Part shown: piece by piece, positions 1 through 9,088 of the stretch
Position numbering within the stretch: position 1 is the first letter of the stretch
Layout of the letters: the number at the start of each line of letters is the position of its first letter
Source: a bacterium
GTDB lineage: Bacteria; SZUA-79; Acidulodesulfobacterales; Acidulodesulfobacteraceae
Assembly: GCA_021798875.1 (NCBI GenBank)
Contig: JAJZBN010000016.1
Location: 1 to 41,778 of the forward strand
DNA: 41,778 nt
Reading direction: 5' to 3'
Notes under the pieces: generated by a model
Database searches by the model: none
What the model was told of the DNA's origin: nothing
The model's input: only the letters and a program-made list of their open reading frames with translations
Program-made: the position numbers and the translations under genes

Positions 1-80
1 CAGAGAAAGAATTAAGGTTTGCAATCAGGGAAGGCGGACATACCGTAGGAGCAGGCGTTATAACAGAGGTTATCGAATAA
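1..80 (+). CDS. tuf: Elongation factor Tu, C-terminal fragment
   Basis: The last 25 codons of EF-Tu enter from the left edge, in the frame beginning at base 3. They read EKELRFAIREGGHTVGAG and end VITEVIE before a TAA stop. This matches the strongly conserved end of domain III of the GTPase that delivers aminoacyl-tRNA to the ribosome. The rest of the gene lies outside the window. Its place just before rpsJ is the classic str-to-S10 junction, so rpsL, rpsG and fusA probably lie further upstream (inference). Confidence 0.93.
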   Translation, partial: EKELRFAIREGGHTVGAGVITEVIE

Positions 81-137
81 AGTAACGGATGCAGTAATTT
101 GGAAATATAACAAATAAAGAGGAAATATAAGATTAAC

Positions 138-449
138 ATGGAAATTCAAAAAATAAGAATAAGGCTGAAAGCATATGATCATCGTTTACTTGATCAATCC
201 GTATCGGAAATAGTGGAAACCGCAAAACAAACAGGTTCCAAAATTAGCGGGCCAATACCTCTGCCTACAAAAATTAATAAATTTTGCGTTCTTAGATCTC
301 CACATGTAGATAAAAAATCTAGGGAAGAATTCGAAATGAGAACGCACAAAAGAATTATAGATTTGCTTGAACCGAATCAGGCTACGATTGATGCTTTAAT
401 GAAATTAGATTTGTCGTCAGGTATAGATGTCGATATTAAGCAGATATAA
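138..449 (+). CDS. rpsJ: 30S ribosomal protein S10
   Basis: This is S10, a 103-residue small-subunit head protein that also forms the NusB-NusE antitermination complex. The family motifs are clear: [17 protein letters not shown] near the start, GPIPLPTKI at about 38-46, and [19 protein letters not shown] at about 54-72. Length is normal. A GAGG-containing site lies at about 118-123, rather far from the ATG. It is the first gene of the S10 cluster and lies 57 bases after tuf, so read-through from the str operon is likely. Confidence 0.98.
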   Translation: MEIQKIRIRLKAYDHRLLDQSVSEIVETAKQTGSKISGPIPLPTKINKFCVLRSPHVDKKSREEFEMRTHKRIIDLLEPNQATIDALMKLDLSSGIDVDIKQI

Positions 450-471
450 TTGAATCTTGGAGTATTATAAA

Positions 472-1119
472 ATGATAAAAGCGCTAATAGGAAAAAAAAT
501 TGGAATGACGCAGATATTCGATAAGGACGGAATGATAGTTCCAGTGACGGTTATAAAAGCAGGTCCATGTATCGTGGTCGAAAAAAAAAATAAGCAGACA
601 GACGGTTATGATGCTTTGCAGTTGGGTTATGGCGAAGCGAAATCGTTTAGGTTAAACAAACCGGTTCTCGGTAAATTTACTAAAAACAATTTAACTCCTC
701 TTAAAGTTCTTAAAGAATTTAGAGGGTCGGAAATAGACGAAATTAAAATAGGCGATACAATAGATATATCGATATTTAACGACGTAACCAGCGTATCTAT
801 TACCGGTATTACTAAAGGTAAAGGCTATCAGGGCGTCGTAAAGAGATGGGGTTTCGGCGGCGGAAAAGATACCCACGGTTCCATGTTTCACAGAGCACCT
901 GGTTCAATAGGACAGTCTTCGTATCCGTCAAAAGTATTTAAAGGTTTGAGAATGCCTGGACACATGGGTATGTCAAAAAATACGGTTTTAAATTTAAAAT
1001 TAGTCAAAATAGACGGCGAACAAAATCTTATGTATGTTAAAGGAGCTGTTCCAGGCGCAAATAATAACATAATATATATATATGCGGCCGATAAGTCAGG
1101 CAGAAAATTAAATAAGTGA
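472..1119 (+). CDS. rplC: 50S ribosomal protein L3
   Basis: L3 is an early-assembly 23S rRNA-binding protein near the peptidyl-transferase centre. The protein opens [17 protein letters not shown] and carries the conserved loop [17 protein letters not shown] and [19 protein letters not shown]. An in-frame TTG at 457 would give five more residues. That TTG is part of the Shine-Dalgarno TTGGAG (457-462), and family alignment favours the ATG at 472, giving 215 residues. It follows rpsJ by 22 bases. Confidence 0.97.
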   Translation: MIKALIGKKIGMTQIFDKDGMIVPVTVIKAGPCIVVEKKNKQTDGYDALQLGYGEAKSFRLNKPVLGKFTKNNLTPLKVLKEFRGSEIDEIKIGDTIDISIFNDVTSVSITGITKGKGYQGVVKRWGFGGGKDTHGSMFHRAPGSIGQSSYPSKVFKGLRMPGHMGMSKNTVLNLKLVKIDGEQNLMYVKGAVPGANNNIIYIYAADKSGRKLNK

Positions 1120-1138
1120 GAAAAAGGGGTTTATCATA

Positions 1139-1774
1139 ATGGGTCAAAGCGCAAGTATCGTAAATACAAACAATAAGCCGGTAGGAAATTTAGACTTAAG
1201 CGAATCAGTCTATATGTATCCGGTTAAAGAGCCTTTAATAAAAGAGTTTGTTTTGTTAACGTTAGCAAATAAAAGACTTGGTTTAGCTTCAACAAAAAAT
1301 AGGAAAATAGTTTCCGGCGGCGGTATTAAACCGTGGAAGCAAAAAGGTACGGGAAGAGCAAGAGCAGGTTCTACCAGATCGCCTTTATGGAAGGGTGGCG
1401 GTACAATTTTTGGCCCTACTAATGAAGTAAATTATAAAAAAGATATGCCTAAAAAAGCAAGAAAAGCTGCTATGAAATCAGCTTTAGCGCATCTTTTAAA
1501 AGAAGATAAGATTGTATTTGTAGAAGATTTTGAATTGTCGTCTATAAAAACGAAAGAGATGGTAAATATTTTTAATAATCTTGGGGTAAAAAAAGGATTG
1601 TTGGTGTTGCCGACGTCTAATAACGACCCTAAAATTATCAAATCTACGAGAAATCTTATGAACTATAAGGCCGTATCGGTAAATTTACTGAATATTATAG
1701 ACCTTTTAAAATATGAAAAAATAATCATCACCCTTAAAGCAAACGAGGAATTAGAGAGGAACCTTTCAATATGA
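1139..1774 (+). CDS. rplD: 50S ribosomal protein L4
   Basis: L4 lines the peptide exit tunnel and in many bacteria represses its own S10 operon. The tunnel-loop signature is present: SGGGIKPWKQKGTGRARAG, then GSTRSPLWKGGGTIFGP, at about residues 60-92. Length is 211 residues, normal. The start ATG follows an AAGGGG site at about 1123-1128. The stop overlaps the rplW start by four bases (ATGA), which implies translational coupling. Confidence 0.97.
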   Translation: MGQSASIVNTNNKPVGNLDLSESVYMYPVKEPLIKEFVLLTLANKRLGLASTKNRKIVSGGGIKPWKQKGTGRARAGSTRSPLWKGGGTIFGPTNEVNYKKDMPKKARKAAMKSALAHLLKEDKIVFVEDFELSSIKTKEMVNIFNNLGVKKGLLVLPTSNNDPKIIKSTRNLMNYKAVSVNLLNIIDLLKYEKIIITLKANEELERNLSI

Positions 1775-2058
1775 AAGAATTAAGTTTAGTCATCGAAAAA
1801 GCGGTTCAATCGGAAAAAAGCTTAAAGTTAAGAGAACTGAACAATACGTTTATCTTTAACGTAAATAAATCAGCAAATAAAAAAGAAATAAAAGATGCCG
1901 TAGAAAAGTATTTTAACGTAAAAGTTGAAGAAGTAAACACCGTAATTACAAGAGGAAAATTTCGCAGAGTAGGAAAGTACAACGGTAAACTTCCAAATAC
2001 TAAAAAAGCCTATATAAAACTTAAAGAAGGGCAGAGAATATCTGCATTAGAAGTTTAA
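1771..2058 (+). CDS. rplW: 50S ribosomal protein L23
   Basis: L23 sits at the tunnel exit and docks trigger factor and SRP. It is 95 residues long and has the family pattern [35 protein letters not shown] and a [23 protein letters not shown] segment. The start overlaps the end of rplD, and the site AGAGAGG lies inside rplD just upstream. Confidence 0.96.
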   Translation: MKELSLVIEKAVQSEKSLKLRELNNTFIFNVNKSANKKEIKDAVEKYFNVKVEEVNTVITRGKFRRVGKYNGKLPNTKKAYIKLKEGQRISALEV

Positions 2059-2071
2059 TTTGGAGAATAAA

Positions 2072-2899
2072 ATGCCAATAAAAAAATACAAGCCAACTTC
2101 AAGCGCCAGAAGATTTCAGACCGTTTCGGATTTTTCTGAAATAACGAGAGATTTTCCAGAAAAAGGTCTTCTCGCAAAATATAAAAAAAATGCGGGAAGG
2201 AACAATTACGGTAGAGTAACAACAAGACATCAGGGCGGAGGACATAAAAGAAGATATAGAATTATAGATTTTAAAAGAGATAAAAGAGAAGTGCCCGCAA
2301 AAGTTATTGAAATCGAATATGATCCTAACAGATCTGCAAGGATTGCGCTCTTAAGCTATATAGATGGAGAAAAAAGATATATTTTGTGTCCGGCTGGATT
2401 AAAAAAAGGAGACACGGTAATATCGTCGGAGACAGCTGACATACAGCCGGGGAATTGTATTCCTCTTTATAATATACCGGTTGGAACCATGATTCACAAC
2501 ATTGAAATGAAACCGAATAACGGCGGAAAACTTGTAAGAAGCGCGGGAGCATATGCCGAGCTGCTTGGAAGAGATGCGGGTTATGCGCAGATCAAAATGC
2601 CGTCGGGCGAATTCAGGATTGTCCCCGAAAAATGTAATGCCACTATAGGACAGGTTGGCAATATAGAACACGAAAACATCAGCATCGGCAAAGCCGGCAG
2701 ATCAAGATGGCTTGGAATCAGACCTTCCGTTAGAGGCGTTGCCATGAACCCAATCGACCATCCACACGGAGGAGGAGAGGGAAAAACTTCGGGAGGACGT
2801 CATCCCGTTACGCCTTGGGGCGTACCTACTAAAGGTTATAAAACCAGAAAAAATAAATTAACGTCTAAATATATAATTTCAAGAAGAAAAGGTAAATAA
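2072..2899 (+). CDS. rplB: 50S ribosomal protein L2
   Basis: L2 binds 23S rRNA domain IV and is needed for subunit joining and peptidyl transfer. Motifs include [14 protein letters not shown] at the start, [17 protein letters not shown], and the C-terminal [17 protein letters not shown] containing the conserved histidine. Length from ATG 2072 is 275 residues. An in-frame TTG at 2060 belongs to the Shine-Dalgarno TTTGGAG and is rejected as the start. It is followed by 72 AT-rich bases before rpsS with no clear terminator. Confidence 0.97.
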   Translation: MPIKKYKPTSSARRFQTVSDFSEITRDFPEKGLLAKYKKNAGRNNYGRVTTRHQGGGHKRRYRIIDFKRDKREVPAKVIEIEYDPNRSARIALLSYIDGEKRYILCPAGLKKGDTVISSETADIQPGNCIPLYNIPVGTMIHNIEMKPNNGGKLVRSAGAYAELLGRDAGYAQIKMPSGEFRIVPEKCNATIGQVGNIEHENISIGKAGRSRWLGIRPSVRGVAMNPIDHPHGGGEGKTSGGRHPVTPWGVPTKGYKTRKNKLTSKYIISRRKGK

Positions 2900-2971
2900 A
2901 TTTTTTATAAAAATAATTTATCAAGAGCATATTTAACAATGTGCGTCTAAATTAATTAAGGAGAATGAAAG

Positions 2972-3268
2972 TTGGCAAGGTCTATTAAAAAAGGTCCGTT
3001 TTCCGATAAATCGCTTTTAGAAAAAGTAGAAAAAGCATTCGACACAAACGACAAAAAAATAATCAAAACATGGTCAAGACGATCCACTATTATACCTTCT
3101 ATGGTCGGTTTTACATTTGCGGTTCATAACGGAAAAAAATTTATTCCTGTTTTTGTAAGCGAGAATATGGTAGGACATAAATTAGGTGAGTTTAGCGCTA
3201 CAAGAACATTTACAATGCATTCCGGCGATAGGAAAGCTAAAGTAAAAACTGGCGGCGGTTCAAAATAG
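2972..3268 (+). CDS. rpsS: 30S ribosomal protein S19
   Basis: S19 is a small-subunit head protein that pairs with S13 near the A-site tRNA. The 98-residue product reads [16 protein letters not shown] and later [23 protein letters not shown], the family hallmark. The start is TTG: no ATG fits, an AAGGAG site lies at 2958-2963 with eight bases of spacing, and the N-terminus matches the family exactly at this codon. Confidence 0.97.
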   Translation: MARSIKKGPFSDKSLLEKVEKAFDTNDKKIIKTWSRRSTIIPSMVGFTFAVHNGKKFIPVFVSENMVGHKLGEFSATRTFTMHSGDRKAKVKTGGGSK

Positions 3269-3299
3269 ACCATTAAAACAAAAATATAAGGGGTAGAAA

Positions 3300-3632
3300 A
3301 TGCAGTTTAAAGCAGAGGCAAAATATATCAAAGTGTCTCCTCAGAAAGCAAGATTAGTGGTGGATTTGATTAGAGGCAAAAAAGTTTACGATGCAATTAA
3401 CGTTCTGAAGTTTACTAAAAAAAAATCCGCCAATCCGGTATTAAAACTTTTAAATTCAGCCATAGCTAATGCATCGACGACCGGAAGGGTAGACATAGAT
3501 AATTTAATAGTATCTAAAATTAACGTAGATATGTCATTATCTTTAAAAAGGTTGATGCCTAAGGCAATGGGGCGCGGCGCAACCGTTAAAAAACGCATGA
3601 GCAATATAAAAATTGTTTTGGAAGAAATTTAA
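3300..3632 (+). CDS. rplV: 50S ribosomal protein L22
   Basis: L22 extends a beta-hairpin into the exit tunnel and is a known site of macrolide resistance mutations. The product has 110 residues: AKYIKVSPQKARLVVDLIRG near the N-terminus and the loop MSLSLKRLMPKAMGRGATVKKR near residues 78-99. A GGGGTAG site precedes the ATG. Confidence 0.97.
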   Translation: MQFKAEAKYIKVSPQKARLVVDLIRGKKVYDAINVLKFTKKKSANPVLKLLNSAIANASTTGRVDIDNLIVSKINVDMSLSLKRLMPKAMGRGATVKKRMSNIKIVLEEI

Positions 3633-3646
3633 AACGGAGGTAGATT

Positions 3647-4282
3647 TTGGGGCAGAAAGTTAATCCGATAGGACTTAGGTTAGGTGTCAATAAAACTTGG
3701 GATTCTGGATGGTACAGCGACAGAAATTATGCAAAATTTTTGCATGCCGATTTAAAAACGAGAGATTTTTTAAAGAAAAAACTTTATTCGGCAGGCATAT
3801 CTAAAATAAACATAGGCAGGAAAGCCGAAAAACTATTTATAGAAGTATTTGCGGCAAGACCTGGTATCATTTACGGTAAAAAAGGTTCTTCCGAATTTGA
3901 CGTTATTAAAAAAGAGATAGCAGATATAAATAAAATAAAAACTAAAGATATTGAAATTAATGTTCTTGAGGTAAAAAAACCAGAGTTAGATTCAATTTTA
4001 GTAGCAGAAAGTATAGCTTCGCAGCTTGAAAAAAGAGTCGCATTTAAAAGAGCCATGAAAAAGAGCGTAACTATGGCATTGAAAAGCGGAGCAAAAGGAA
4101 TAAAGATTACTTGCGGAGGTAGACTTGCAGGTGCCGAAATAGCAAGAACCGAATGGTATAGAGAAGGAAGAGTGCCGCTGCATACTTTAAGAGCGGATAT
4201 AGATTACGGCACATGTGAAGCTAATACGACATACGGCAAAATAGGTATAAAAGTCTGGATTTATAAAAGAGACGTATTATAA
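3647..4282 (+). CDS. rpsC: 30S ribosomal protein S3
   Basis: S3 guards the mRNA entry channel and has helicase activity with S4 and S5. The 211-residue product begins [14 protein letters not shown], has a type II KH domain with the [11 protein letters not shown]-like loop (here [14 protein letters not shown]), and the C-terminal [22 protein letters not shown] motif. Start is TTG, with an ACGGAGG site at 3634-3640. The N-terminus aligns precisely with the family at this codon. Confidence 0.97.
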   Translation: MGQKVNPIGLRLGVNKTWDSGWYSDRNYAKFLHADLKTRDFLKKKLYSAGISKINIGRKAEKLFIEVFAARPGIIYGKKGSSEFDVIKKEIADINKIKTKDIEINVLEVKKPELDSILVAESIASQLEKRVAFKRAMKKSVTMALKSGAKGIKITCGGRLAGAEIARTEWYREGRVPLHTLRADIDYGTCEANTTYGKIGIKVWIYKRDVL

Positions 4283-4305
4283 TAACAATAAAAGGTGAAT
4301 AGATT

Positions 4306-4719
4306 ATGTTAATGCCTGCCAAAACAAAATACAGGAAGCAGATGAAGGGTAGAATGAAGGGTAAAGCTACCCGCGGAAATTCTTTGGCCTTCGGAGATTA
4401 CGGTTTAAAAGTTACTGAATGCGGATATATTACTGCAAGACAGATAGAAGCTGCCAGAATTGCAATGACCAGATTCGTAAAAAGAGGCGGAAAGGTATGG
4501 ATAAGGATATTTCCCGATAAACCTATTACTAAAAAACCGGCCGAAACCAGAATGGGAAAAGGTAAAGGTTCCGTTGAAGAATGGGTATGCGTAGCCCGAC
4601 CAGGACTAGTACTCTATGAGATGGAAGGTATTCCTAAAGAGGTAGCACAAGAAGCCCTCAGGCTTGCATCTCATAAATTGCCGCTTAAAACTATATTTAT
4701 TGAAAGAGGAGAACTTTAA
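4306..4719 (+). CDS. rplP: 50S ribosomal protein L16
   Basis: L16 organises the A-site region of 23S rRNA. It has 137 residues, opening [15 protein letters not shown] and carrying [22 protein letters not shown] and [20 protein letters not shown] 4306 is chosen over ATG 4312 because the AGGTGA site at 4293-4298 is seven bases from it and because L16 proteins usually start MLMP. Confidence 0.97.
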   Translation: MLMPAKTKYRKQMKGRMKGKATRGNSLAFGDYGLKVTECGYITARQIEAARIAMTRFVKRGGKVWIRIFPDKPITKKPAETRMGKGKGSVEEWVCVARPGLVLYEMEGIPKEVAQEALRLASHKLPLKTIFIERGEL

Positions 4720-4725
4720 CATATT

Positions 4726-4920
4726 ATGAAATTTAAAGAATTAAAAGCAATGAAAGAAGATGAACTTAAGGTGAAAGAGTCCGACCTGAGAAAAGAAATA
4801 TTTAATCTTGTCGTGCAAAAGTCTTTAGGATCTTTAGAAAATCCAAAAAGAATTAAAGCAGTCAGAAAATCGATAGCTAGAATAAAAACTATTTATAACG
4901 AAAGGAAGCAGGAGATATAA
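4726..4920 (+). CDS. rpmC: 50S ribosomal protein L29
   Basis: L29 is a small two-helix protein beside L23 at the tunnel exit. The 64-residue sequence [18 protein letters not shown], with the later [17 protein letters not shown] block, is typical. It starts six bases after rplP; the AGAGGAG at 4705-4711 is somewhat distant, so coupling to rplP translation is likely. Confidence 0.95.
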   Translation: MKFKELKAMKEDELKVKESDLRKEIFNLVVQKSLGSLENPKRIKAVRKSIARIKTIYNERKQEI

Positions 4921-4922
4921 GT

Positions 4923-5153
4923 ATGAAAAAAACATTAACCGGAGTAGTTTCATCTGATAAAATGGATAAAACGAGAGTAGTAATAGTTTCCGATATAGTA
5001 AAACATTCGGTATATAAAAAATATGTAAAAAAAATTAAAAAATTTAAAATTCACGACGAAAAAAATATATCGCATGAGGGCGATAAAGTTTTATTTGAAG
5101 AAACTAGACCGCTTTCAAAAGATAAAAGATGGAATCTTAAAAAAGTTATCTAA
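4923..5153 (+). CDS. rpsQ: 30S ribosomal protein S17
   Basis: S17 is a primary 16S rRNA-binding protein with an OB fold. The 76 residues include [18 protein letters not shown] near the N-terminus, [18 protein letters not shown], and the end [10 protein letters not shown]. The start is two bases after the rpmC stop. The ribosome site GGAG lies inside rpmC. Confidence 0.96.
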   Translation: MKKTLTGVVSSDKMDKTRVVIVSDIVKHSVYKKYVKKIKKFKIHDEKNISHEGDKVLFEETRPLSKDKRWNLKKVI

Positions 5154-5196
5154 AGAATCAATTTTATAATTACAATTTAATTAAGAGGCTATAACG

Positions 5197-5565
5197 ATGA
5201 TTCAGATGCAGACGGTATTAAAATCAGCCGACAATTCAGGTGCTAAAAAATTAATGTGTATAAAAGTTCTTGGCGGATCTAAAAGAAAATATGCAGAGAT
5301 AGGAGATATAATAGTAGTTTCCGTCAAAGAGGCAATTCCGAACTCAAAAGTAAAGAAAGGAGACGTTTCTAAAGCGGTTATAGTTAGAACGGTAAAAGAA
5401 GTAAAACGTCCCGACGGAAGCTATATAAGGTTCGACAATAACTCTGCAGTATTAATAAATAACCAGAATGAACCAATAGGCACTCGTATTTTCGGTCCTG
5501 TAGCACGTGAATTAAGAGCAAAAAAATTTATGAGAATTATATCTTTAGCCCCCGAGGTTTTATAA
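5197..5565 (+). CDS. rplN: 50S ribosomal protein L14
   Basis: L14 forms part of an inter-subunit bridge and is the silencing-factor RsfS docking site. It has the normal length of 122 residues, with [19 protein letters not shown] at the start and the end [24 protein letters not shown] split across the last residues. A GAGGC site lies about 12 bases upstream. It opens the spc-type gene order. Confidence 0.97.
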   Translation: MIQMQTVLKSADNSGAKKLMCIKVLGGSKRKYAEIGDIIVVSVKEAIPNSKVKKGDVSKAVIVRTVKEVKRPDGSYIRFDNNSAVLINNQNEPIGTRIFGPVARELRAKKFMRIISLAPEVL

Positions 5566-5566
5566 T

Positions 5567-5881
5567 ATGACTATTAAATTAAAAAAGAACGATAATGTAA
5601 CGGTAACAGCCGGTAAAGAAAAAGGAAAAACCGGTAAAATTATTCGTATAGATTCGGAAAAAAACAGAGTTTATATAGAAAAGATTAATATGATAAAAAG
5701 GCATGTGAAGCCGAGAAGCGCACAAGAACCAGGAGGTATTATAGATAAAGAAGCTCCCGTAAATATCTCTAACGTTCAATTATATTGTCAAAAATGTAAA
5801 AAAGCAGTTAGATTTTCCATAAATATAGACGATAAAGGGAAAAAAGTAAGGATTTGTAAAAAATGCGGATCCGAAATATAA
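5567..5881 (+). CDS. rplX: 50S ribosomal protein L24 with C-terminal zinc ribbon
   Basis: L24 is an assembly initiator bound near the tunnel exit. The KOW motif is at about residues 7-30 (NDNVTVTAGKEKGKTGKIIRI). The C-terminus has four cysteines, C74, C77, C97 and C100, as YCQKCKK and ICKKCGSEI, which should bind zinc; E. coli L24 lacks most of these, but many other bacteria keep them. The start is one base after rplN ends. Confidence 0.96.
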   Translation: MTIKLKKNDNVTVTAGKEKGKTGKIIRIDSEKNRVYIEKINMIKRHVKPRSAQEPGGIIDKEAPVNISNVQLYCQKCKKAVRFSINIDDKGKKVRICKKCGSEI

Positions 5882-5899
5882 TTTTGGAGGATTAAAAAA

Positions 5900-6442
5900 T
5901 TGTCATCAAGATATAAAGAATTTTACAAAAACTCTGTAATACCAAACCTGATTAAAGAAACAGGTTATAAAAATATTAATCAGATACCCAAACTTGTAAA
6001 AATCGTTATAAATATGGGATTGGGAGAAGCGACTTCAAACTCAAAAATTATTGAGCAGTCTATAGGCGAATTAACAAAAATTGCAGGTCAAAAACCGGTA
6101 GTATCAAAAGCAAAAAAGTCTATTGCTGCGTTTAAATTAAAAGAAAATCAGGAAATCGGATGTTTTGTAACGCTTAGAAACGACAGGATGTATGATTTTT
6201 TTGACAAACTCATAAATATATCGCTTCCAAGGGTAAGAGATTTTAAAGGCTTATCAAAAAAAGCTTTTGACGGCCGCGGCAATTATACGCTAGGAGTGAA
6301 AGAGCAGGTTATCTTTCCTGAAATAAGCTATGAACTTATAGAAAAAATTAAAGGTATGAATATAACTATTGTAACGTCCGCAGAAAATAACGAAGACGGG
6401 TATAAACTTTTAAAAAGCTTTAACTTTCCATTTAGAAATTAG
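5900..6442 (+). CDS. rplE: 50S ribosomal protein L5
   Basis: L5 binds 5S rRNA and contacts P-site tRNA. The 180-residue sequence has [16 protein letters not shown] at about 29-44, [20 protein letters not shown], and [22 protein letters not shown] in two adjacent blocks. Start is TTG at 5900 with TTGGAGG at 5884-5890, nine bases upstream. No ATG is better placed. Confidence 0.97.
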   Translation: MSSRYKEFYKNSVIPNLIKETGYKNINQIPKLVKIVINMGLGEATSNSKIIEQSIGELTKIAGQKPVVSKAKKSIAAFKLKENQEIGCFVTLRNDRMYDFFDKLINISLPRVRDFKGLSKKAFDGRGNYTLGVKEQVIFPEISYELIEKIKGMNITIVTSAENNEDGYKLLKSFNFPFRN

Positions 6443-6452
6443 GAGATAATAA

Positions 6453-6638
6453 ATGGCTAAAAAATCAATGATAGTGAAAGCGCAGAAGGCGCCAAAATTT
6501 AAAGTAAGAGCGCATAACAGATGTCCTATTTGCGGAAGACCTAGAGGGTATTACAGAAAATTCGATATGTGCAGAATTTGCTTTAGGACAAATTCTAGCA
6601 AAGGTTTGATTCCAGGGGTCACTAAGTCCAGTTGGTAA
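6453..6638 (+). CDS. rpsN: 30S ribosomal protein S14, zinc-binding type Z
   Basis: S14 is a 3' head protein of the small subunit. At 61 residues it is the short form (rpsZ type), with four zinc ligands C24, C27, C40 and C43 in [15 protein letters not shown] and MCRICFR. The end [11 protein letters not shown] is standard. It starts 10 bases after rplE with a TAGGAG site overlapping the rplE stop. Confidence 0.97.
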   Translation: MAKKSMIVKAQKAPKFKVRAHNRCPICGRPRGYYRKFDMCRICFRTNSSKGLIPGVTKSSW

Positions 6639-6679
6639 TAAAAAAACAATATTTATAAATATTTTGAGAGGAAAAATAA

Positions 6680-7078
6680 ATGAATTATCCCGTATCGGAT
6701 ATGGTGGTTAGAATTAAAAATGCTTATAAAGCCGGAAAGAAAAATGCAGTAATTCCTTATTCCGGATTAAAAGAAAATTTATGTGAAATCTTGAAGAAAA
6801 AAGGCTTTATTGAAGATTATTCGATTGAAAATCCTGAGTCTGTATCTTTAAAGTCTATTAACGTAAAGTTAGCATATTTCGACGGCAAAAAACCGACTAT
6901 TATAGATATTAAAACAACGAGCACCCCAGGCATAAGGTTTTATAAAAAAGTTAAAGATATCAGATCTTATAAAAATGGATTAGGCATAGAAGTTTTTTCA
7001 ACATCAGCAGGAATATTATCGGATGCTGAGTGCAAAGAAAAAAATATCGGCGGACTTTCGTTATTGAAAGTTTTTTAA
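6680..7078 (+). CDS. rpsH: 30S ribosomal protein S8
   Basis: S8 binds central-domain 16S rRNA and in E. coli represses the spc operon. The 132-residue product has MNYPVSDMVVRIKNAYKAGK, then TSTPGIRFYKKVKDI and GLGIEVFSTSAGILSDAECK, ending GGLSLLKVF. The end differs a little from the usual GGEVLCYVW but the fold signature is kept. A GAGAGG site precedes the start. It is followed by the longest gap inside the ribosomal cluster. Confidence 0.96.
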   Translation: MNYPVSDMVVRIKNAYKAGKKNAVIPYSGLKENLCEILKKKGFIEDYSIENPESVSLKSINVKLAYFDGKKPTIIDIKTTSTPGIRFYKKVKDIRSYKNGLGIEVFSTSAGILSDAECKEKNIGGLSLLKVF

Positions 7079-7093
7079 TTTAAATAGTATAAT
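7064..7093 (+). promoter_or_regulatory. Candidate internal sigma70 promoter before rplF
   Basis: TTGAAA (7064-7069, inside the end of rpsH), an 18-base spacer, then a perfect TATAAT (7088-7093). It would drive rplF and the downstream ribosomal genes, about 80 bases ahead of the rplF start. It is based on sequence match alone in an AT-rich genome. Confidence 0.45.
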
Positions 7094-7125
7094 CGCACTA
7101 CAATTAATAAATAGGCTTAATAACA

Positions 7126-7152
7126 AGTATAGATTATAAATTAAACTATACT
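7126..7152 (+). repeat. Inverted repeat in the rplF leader
   Basis: AGTATAG (7126-7132) and CTATACT (7146-7152) form a 7-bp stem with a 13-base loop. The right arm lies in a short direct repeat, AAACTATA at 7143-7150 and again at 7153-7160. It could be a leader structure or operator for the second half of the spc operon, but it is AT-rich and weak. Confidence 0.3.
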
Positions 7153-7179
7153 AAACTATAAGGTAATAGGAATAATAAA

Positions 7180-7719
7180 ATGTCAAGAATAGGAAAGAAA
7201 ATTATCGAAATTCCAAAAGAAGTTAAATTTGAGATTAAGGACGGAGTATTTACATCATCCGGTCCTCTTGGAAAAGTTTCTAAAAGAATACCTGAAGGAA
7301 TAGTATTAGAAGTTACCGATTCATCAGTTTCTGTAAAATTAAAAAACAATAATCCAGAATTTGAAAGATTTAGCGGATTAACCAGAACTATAGTAGATAA
7401 TTCTATTACTGGCGTAGTTAAAGGGTTTACAAAAGATTTAGAAATCATTGGAGTAGGTTACAGGGCTGAAGTTAAAAATAAAACTTTAGTTTTAAATCTT
7501 GGTTTTTCGCATCAGGTAAATTTTGAAATTCCGGAAGGCATAAAAATTTCGGTAGAAAAAAATACATTGCTGAAAATCACAGGATTTGATAAAGAGCTTG
7601 TCGGCCTTGTTGCTGCGAGAATAAGGGAACTTAAAAAACCCGAACCTTATAAAGGCAAAGGAATTAAATATTCCGATGAAGTTATTAAGAGGAAAGTAGG
7701 AAAGGCTTCCGGAAAATAA
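7180..7719 (+). CDS. rplF: 50S ribosomal protein L6
   Basis: L6 lies near the GTPase centre at the base of the L7/L12 stalk. The 179-residue sequence has MSRIGKKIIEIPKEV at the start, LEIIGVGYRAEVKNKTLVLN in the middle and RELKKPEPYKGKGIKY near residues 148-163. It begins after a 101-base gap that contains a candidate promoter and inverted repeat, which suggests separate control from rpsH. Confidence 0.97.
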   Translation: MSRIGKKIIEIPKEVKFEIKDGVFTSSGPLGKVSKRIPEGIVLEVTDSSVSVKLKNNNPEFERFSGLTRTIVDNSITGVVKGFTKDLEIIGVGYRAEVKNKTLVLNLGFSHQVNFEIPEGIKISVEKNTLLKITGFDKELVGLVAARIRELKKPEPYKGKGIKYSDEVIKRKVGKASGK

Positions 7720-7753
7720 TATAAAAACTGAATTGAAAAATAAGGAATAAAAT

Positions 7754-8110
7754 ATGAAAGATAAGATTGAAAAAAGAATTCGCAGAAAAGCGCATATTAA
7801 AACCGTAATGAAAAATAACACAAAACCGCGTTTGTGTATTTTTAAAAGTTTAAACAATATTTACGCTCAGGTTTTTTCTTTTGACAATAAAGTTTTAGCT
7901 CAAGTTTCATCGCTCAATGCATCTGTTAAAGGCAAAATTAAAGGGCACAAAGGAAACGTAGAAACTGCCAAGGCGGTAGGTAAAGAAATTGCAGAATTGT
8001 GCTTGCAAAAGACAATAACGGAAGTGGCATTCGATAGAAACGGATATATTTATCACGGCAGAGTTAAAGCGTTGGCCGACGCTGCAAGAGAAAGCGGTTT
8101 AAAATTTTAG
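7754..8110 (+). CDS. rplR: 50S ribosomal protein L18
   Basis: L18 binds 5S rRNA with L5. It is 118 residues long: KRIRRKAHIKTVMKNNTKPRLCIFKSLNNIYAQV over residues 7-40 in two blocks, and the end AFDRNGYIYHGRVKALADAARESGL. An AAGGAA site lies about 10 bases before the ATG. Confidence 0.96.
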   Translation: MKDKIEKRIRRKAHIKTVMKNNTKPRLCIFKSLNNIYAQVFSFDNKVLAQVSSLNASVKGKIKGHKGNVETAKAVGKEIAELCLQKTITEVAFDRNGYIYHGRVKALADAARESGLKF

Positions 8111-8133
8111 ATATATGAAAATTGGAGGATAAT

Positions 8134-8619
8134 TTGGATAGATTAAACGCTGAAGATTTAAATATTAAAGACAAAGTCATTCATATTTCAAGAGTAGCCA
8201 AGGTTGTTAAAGGTGGAAGAAGGTTTGGTTTTTCGGCTTTAGTAGTTGCCGGTGACCCAGACGCAAACTATGTAGGAATTGGCCTAGGTAAAGCAAAGGA
8301 AGTGCCGGAAGCTATTAGAAAAGGAACGGAGCAGGCTAAAAAAAATCTTATCCGCGTTAAGGTACATAAAAATTCTATACCTCACGAACAGTATGGCAAA
8401 AGCGGAGCTGGTTATGTATTTATGAAACCGGCGCCTGAGGGTACGGGAATTATAGCCGGCGGGGCAATGAGGGCTATTTTTGAACTTTCCGGAGTTAAAA
8501 ATGTTTACGCAAAATCCATAGGTTCATCTAATCCGCATAACGTAGCAAACGCTACTTTAAAATGCATATCGTCTTTTTTTTATAAAGGCGAACTAAATAA
8601 AAGAAGAAACAAACAATAA
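8134..8619 (+). CDS. rpsE: 30S ribosomal protein S5
   Basis: S5 helps maintain decoding accuracy and mRNA unwinding. It carries [19 protein letters not shown] and [19 protein letters not shown], followed by [19 protein letters not shown]. The TTG at 8122 would add four residues but overlaps the Shine-Dalgarno TTGGAGG (8122-8128). The TTG at 8134, five bases past GGAGG, is preferred and gives 161 residues. It is followed directly by rplO: the usual rpmD (L30) is missing here. Confidence 0.95.
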   Translation: MDRLNAEDLNIKDKVIHISRVAKVVKGGRRFGFSALVVAGDPDANYVGIGLGKAKEVPEAIRKGTEQAKKNLIRVKVHKNSIPHEQYGKSGAGYVFMKPAPEGTGIIAGGAMRAIFELSGVKNVYAKSIGSSNPHNVANATLKCISSFFYKGELNKRRNKQ

Positions 8620-8650
8620 TATTTACATTAAGAAAGAGGAATACAATATA

Positions 8651-9085
8651 ATGATTAGTTTAAGCAAATTCGGCAGACATAATAATAAAAAAGTTAAAAG
8701 ACTCGGTAGAGGTGCAGGCTCAGGACACGGACAAACATCCGGCAAAGGAAATAAAGGTCAAAATGCCAGAGCGGGCGGCGGAGTAAGACCTGGTTTTGAA
8801 GGCGGACAAATGCCTTACAGTAGGAGAGTTCCAAAAAGAGGTTTTAATAATCCTTTAAAAGAAAAGTATGCGGTTATTAATTTTTCGGCTATAGAAAGCA
8901 TTGAATCCAATGATATAACTATAGAAATTTTGAAAGCAAACGGTATTATCAAAAATAAAGAAACAAAATTTAAAATGCTTGGTTCTGGCGAAATTAGCAG
9001 AAAAATAAATATTGTATGCAATAAAATATCTAAAAGTGCTAAAGAAAAAATTGAAACGCTCGGCGGAAGCGTAAGGATAATATAA
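8651..9085 (+). CDS. rplO: 50S ribosomal protein L15
   Basis: L15 is a late assembly protein with a long glycine-rich N-terminal tail. The tail is clear: [20 protein letters not shown], then [24 protein letters not shown], and the C-terminal half has the expected beta-alpha domain. It is 144 residues. AAGAGGA lies at about 8633-8639. It ends three bases before secY. Confidence 0.96.
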   Translation: MISLSKFGRHNNKKVKRLGRGAGSGHGQTSGKGNKGQNARAGGGVRPGFEGGQMPYSRRVPKRGFNNPLKEKYAVINFSAIESIESNDITIEILKANGIIKNKETKFKMLGSGEISRKINIVCNKISKSAKEKIETLGGSVRII

Positions 9086-9088
9086 TAA

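Noticed and set aside
457-471. TTG start for rplC, and likewise TTG 2060 for rplB and TTG 8122 for rpsE
   Set aside because: Each TTG is the first part of a TTGGAG-type Shine-Dalgarno site, and the family N-termini begin at the later codon.
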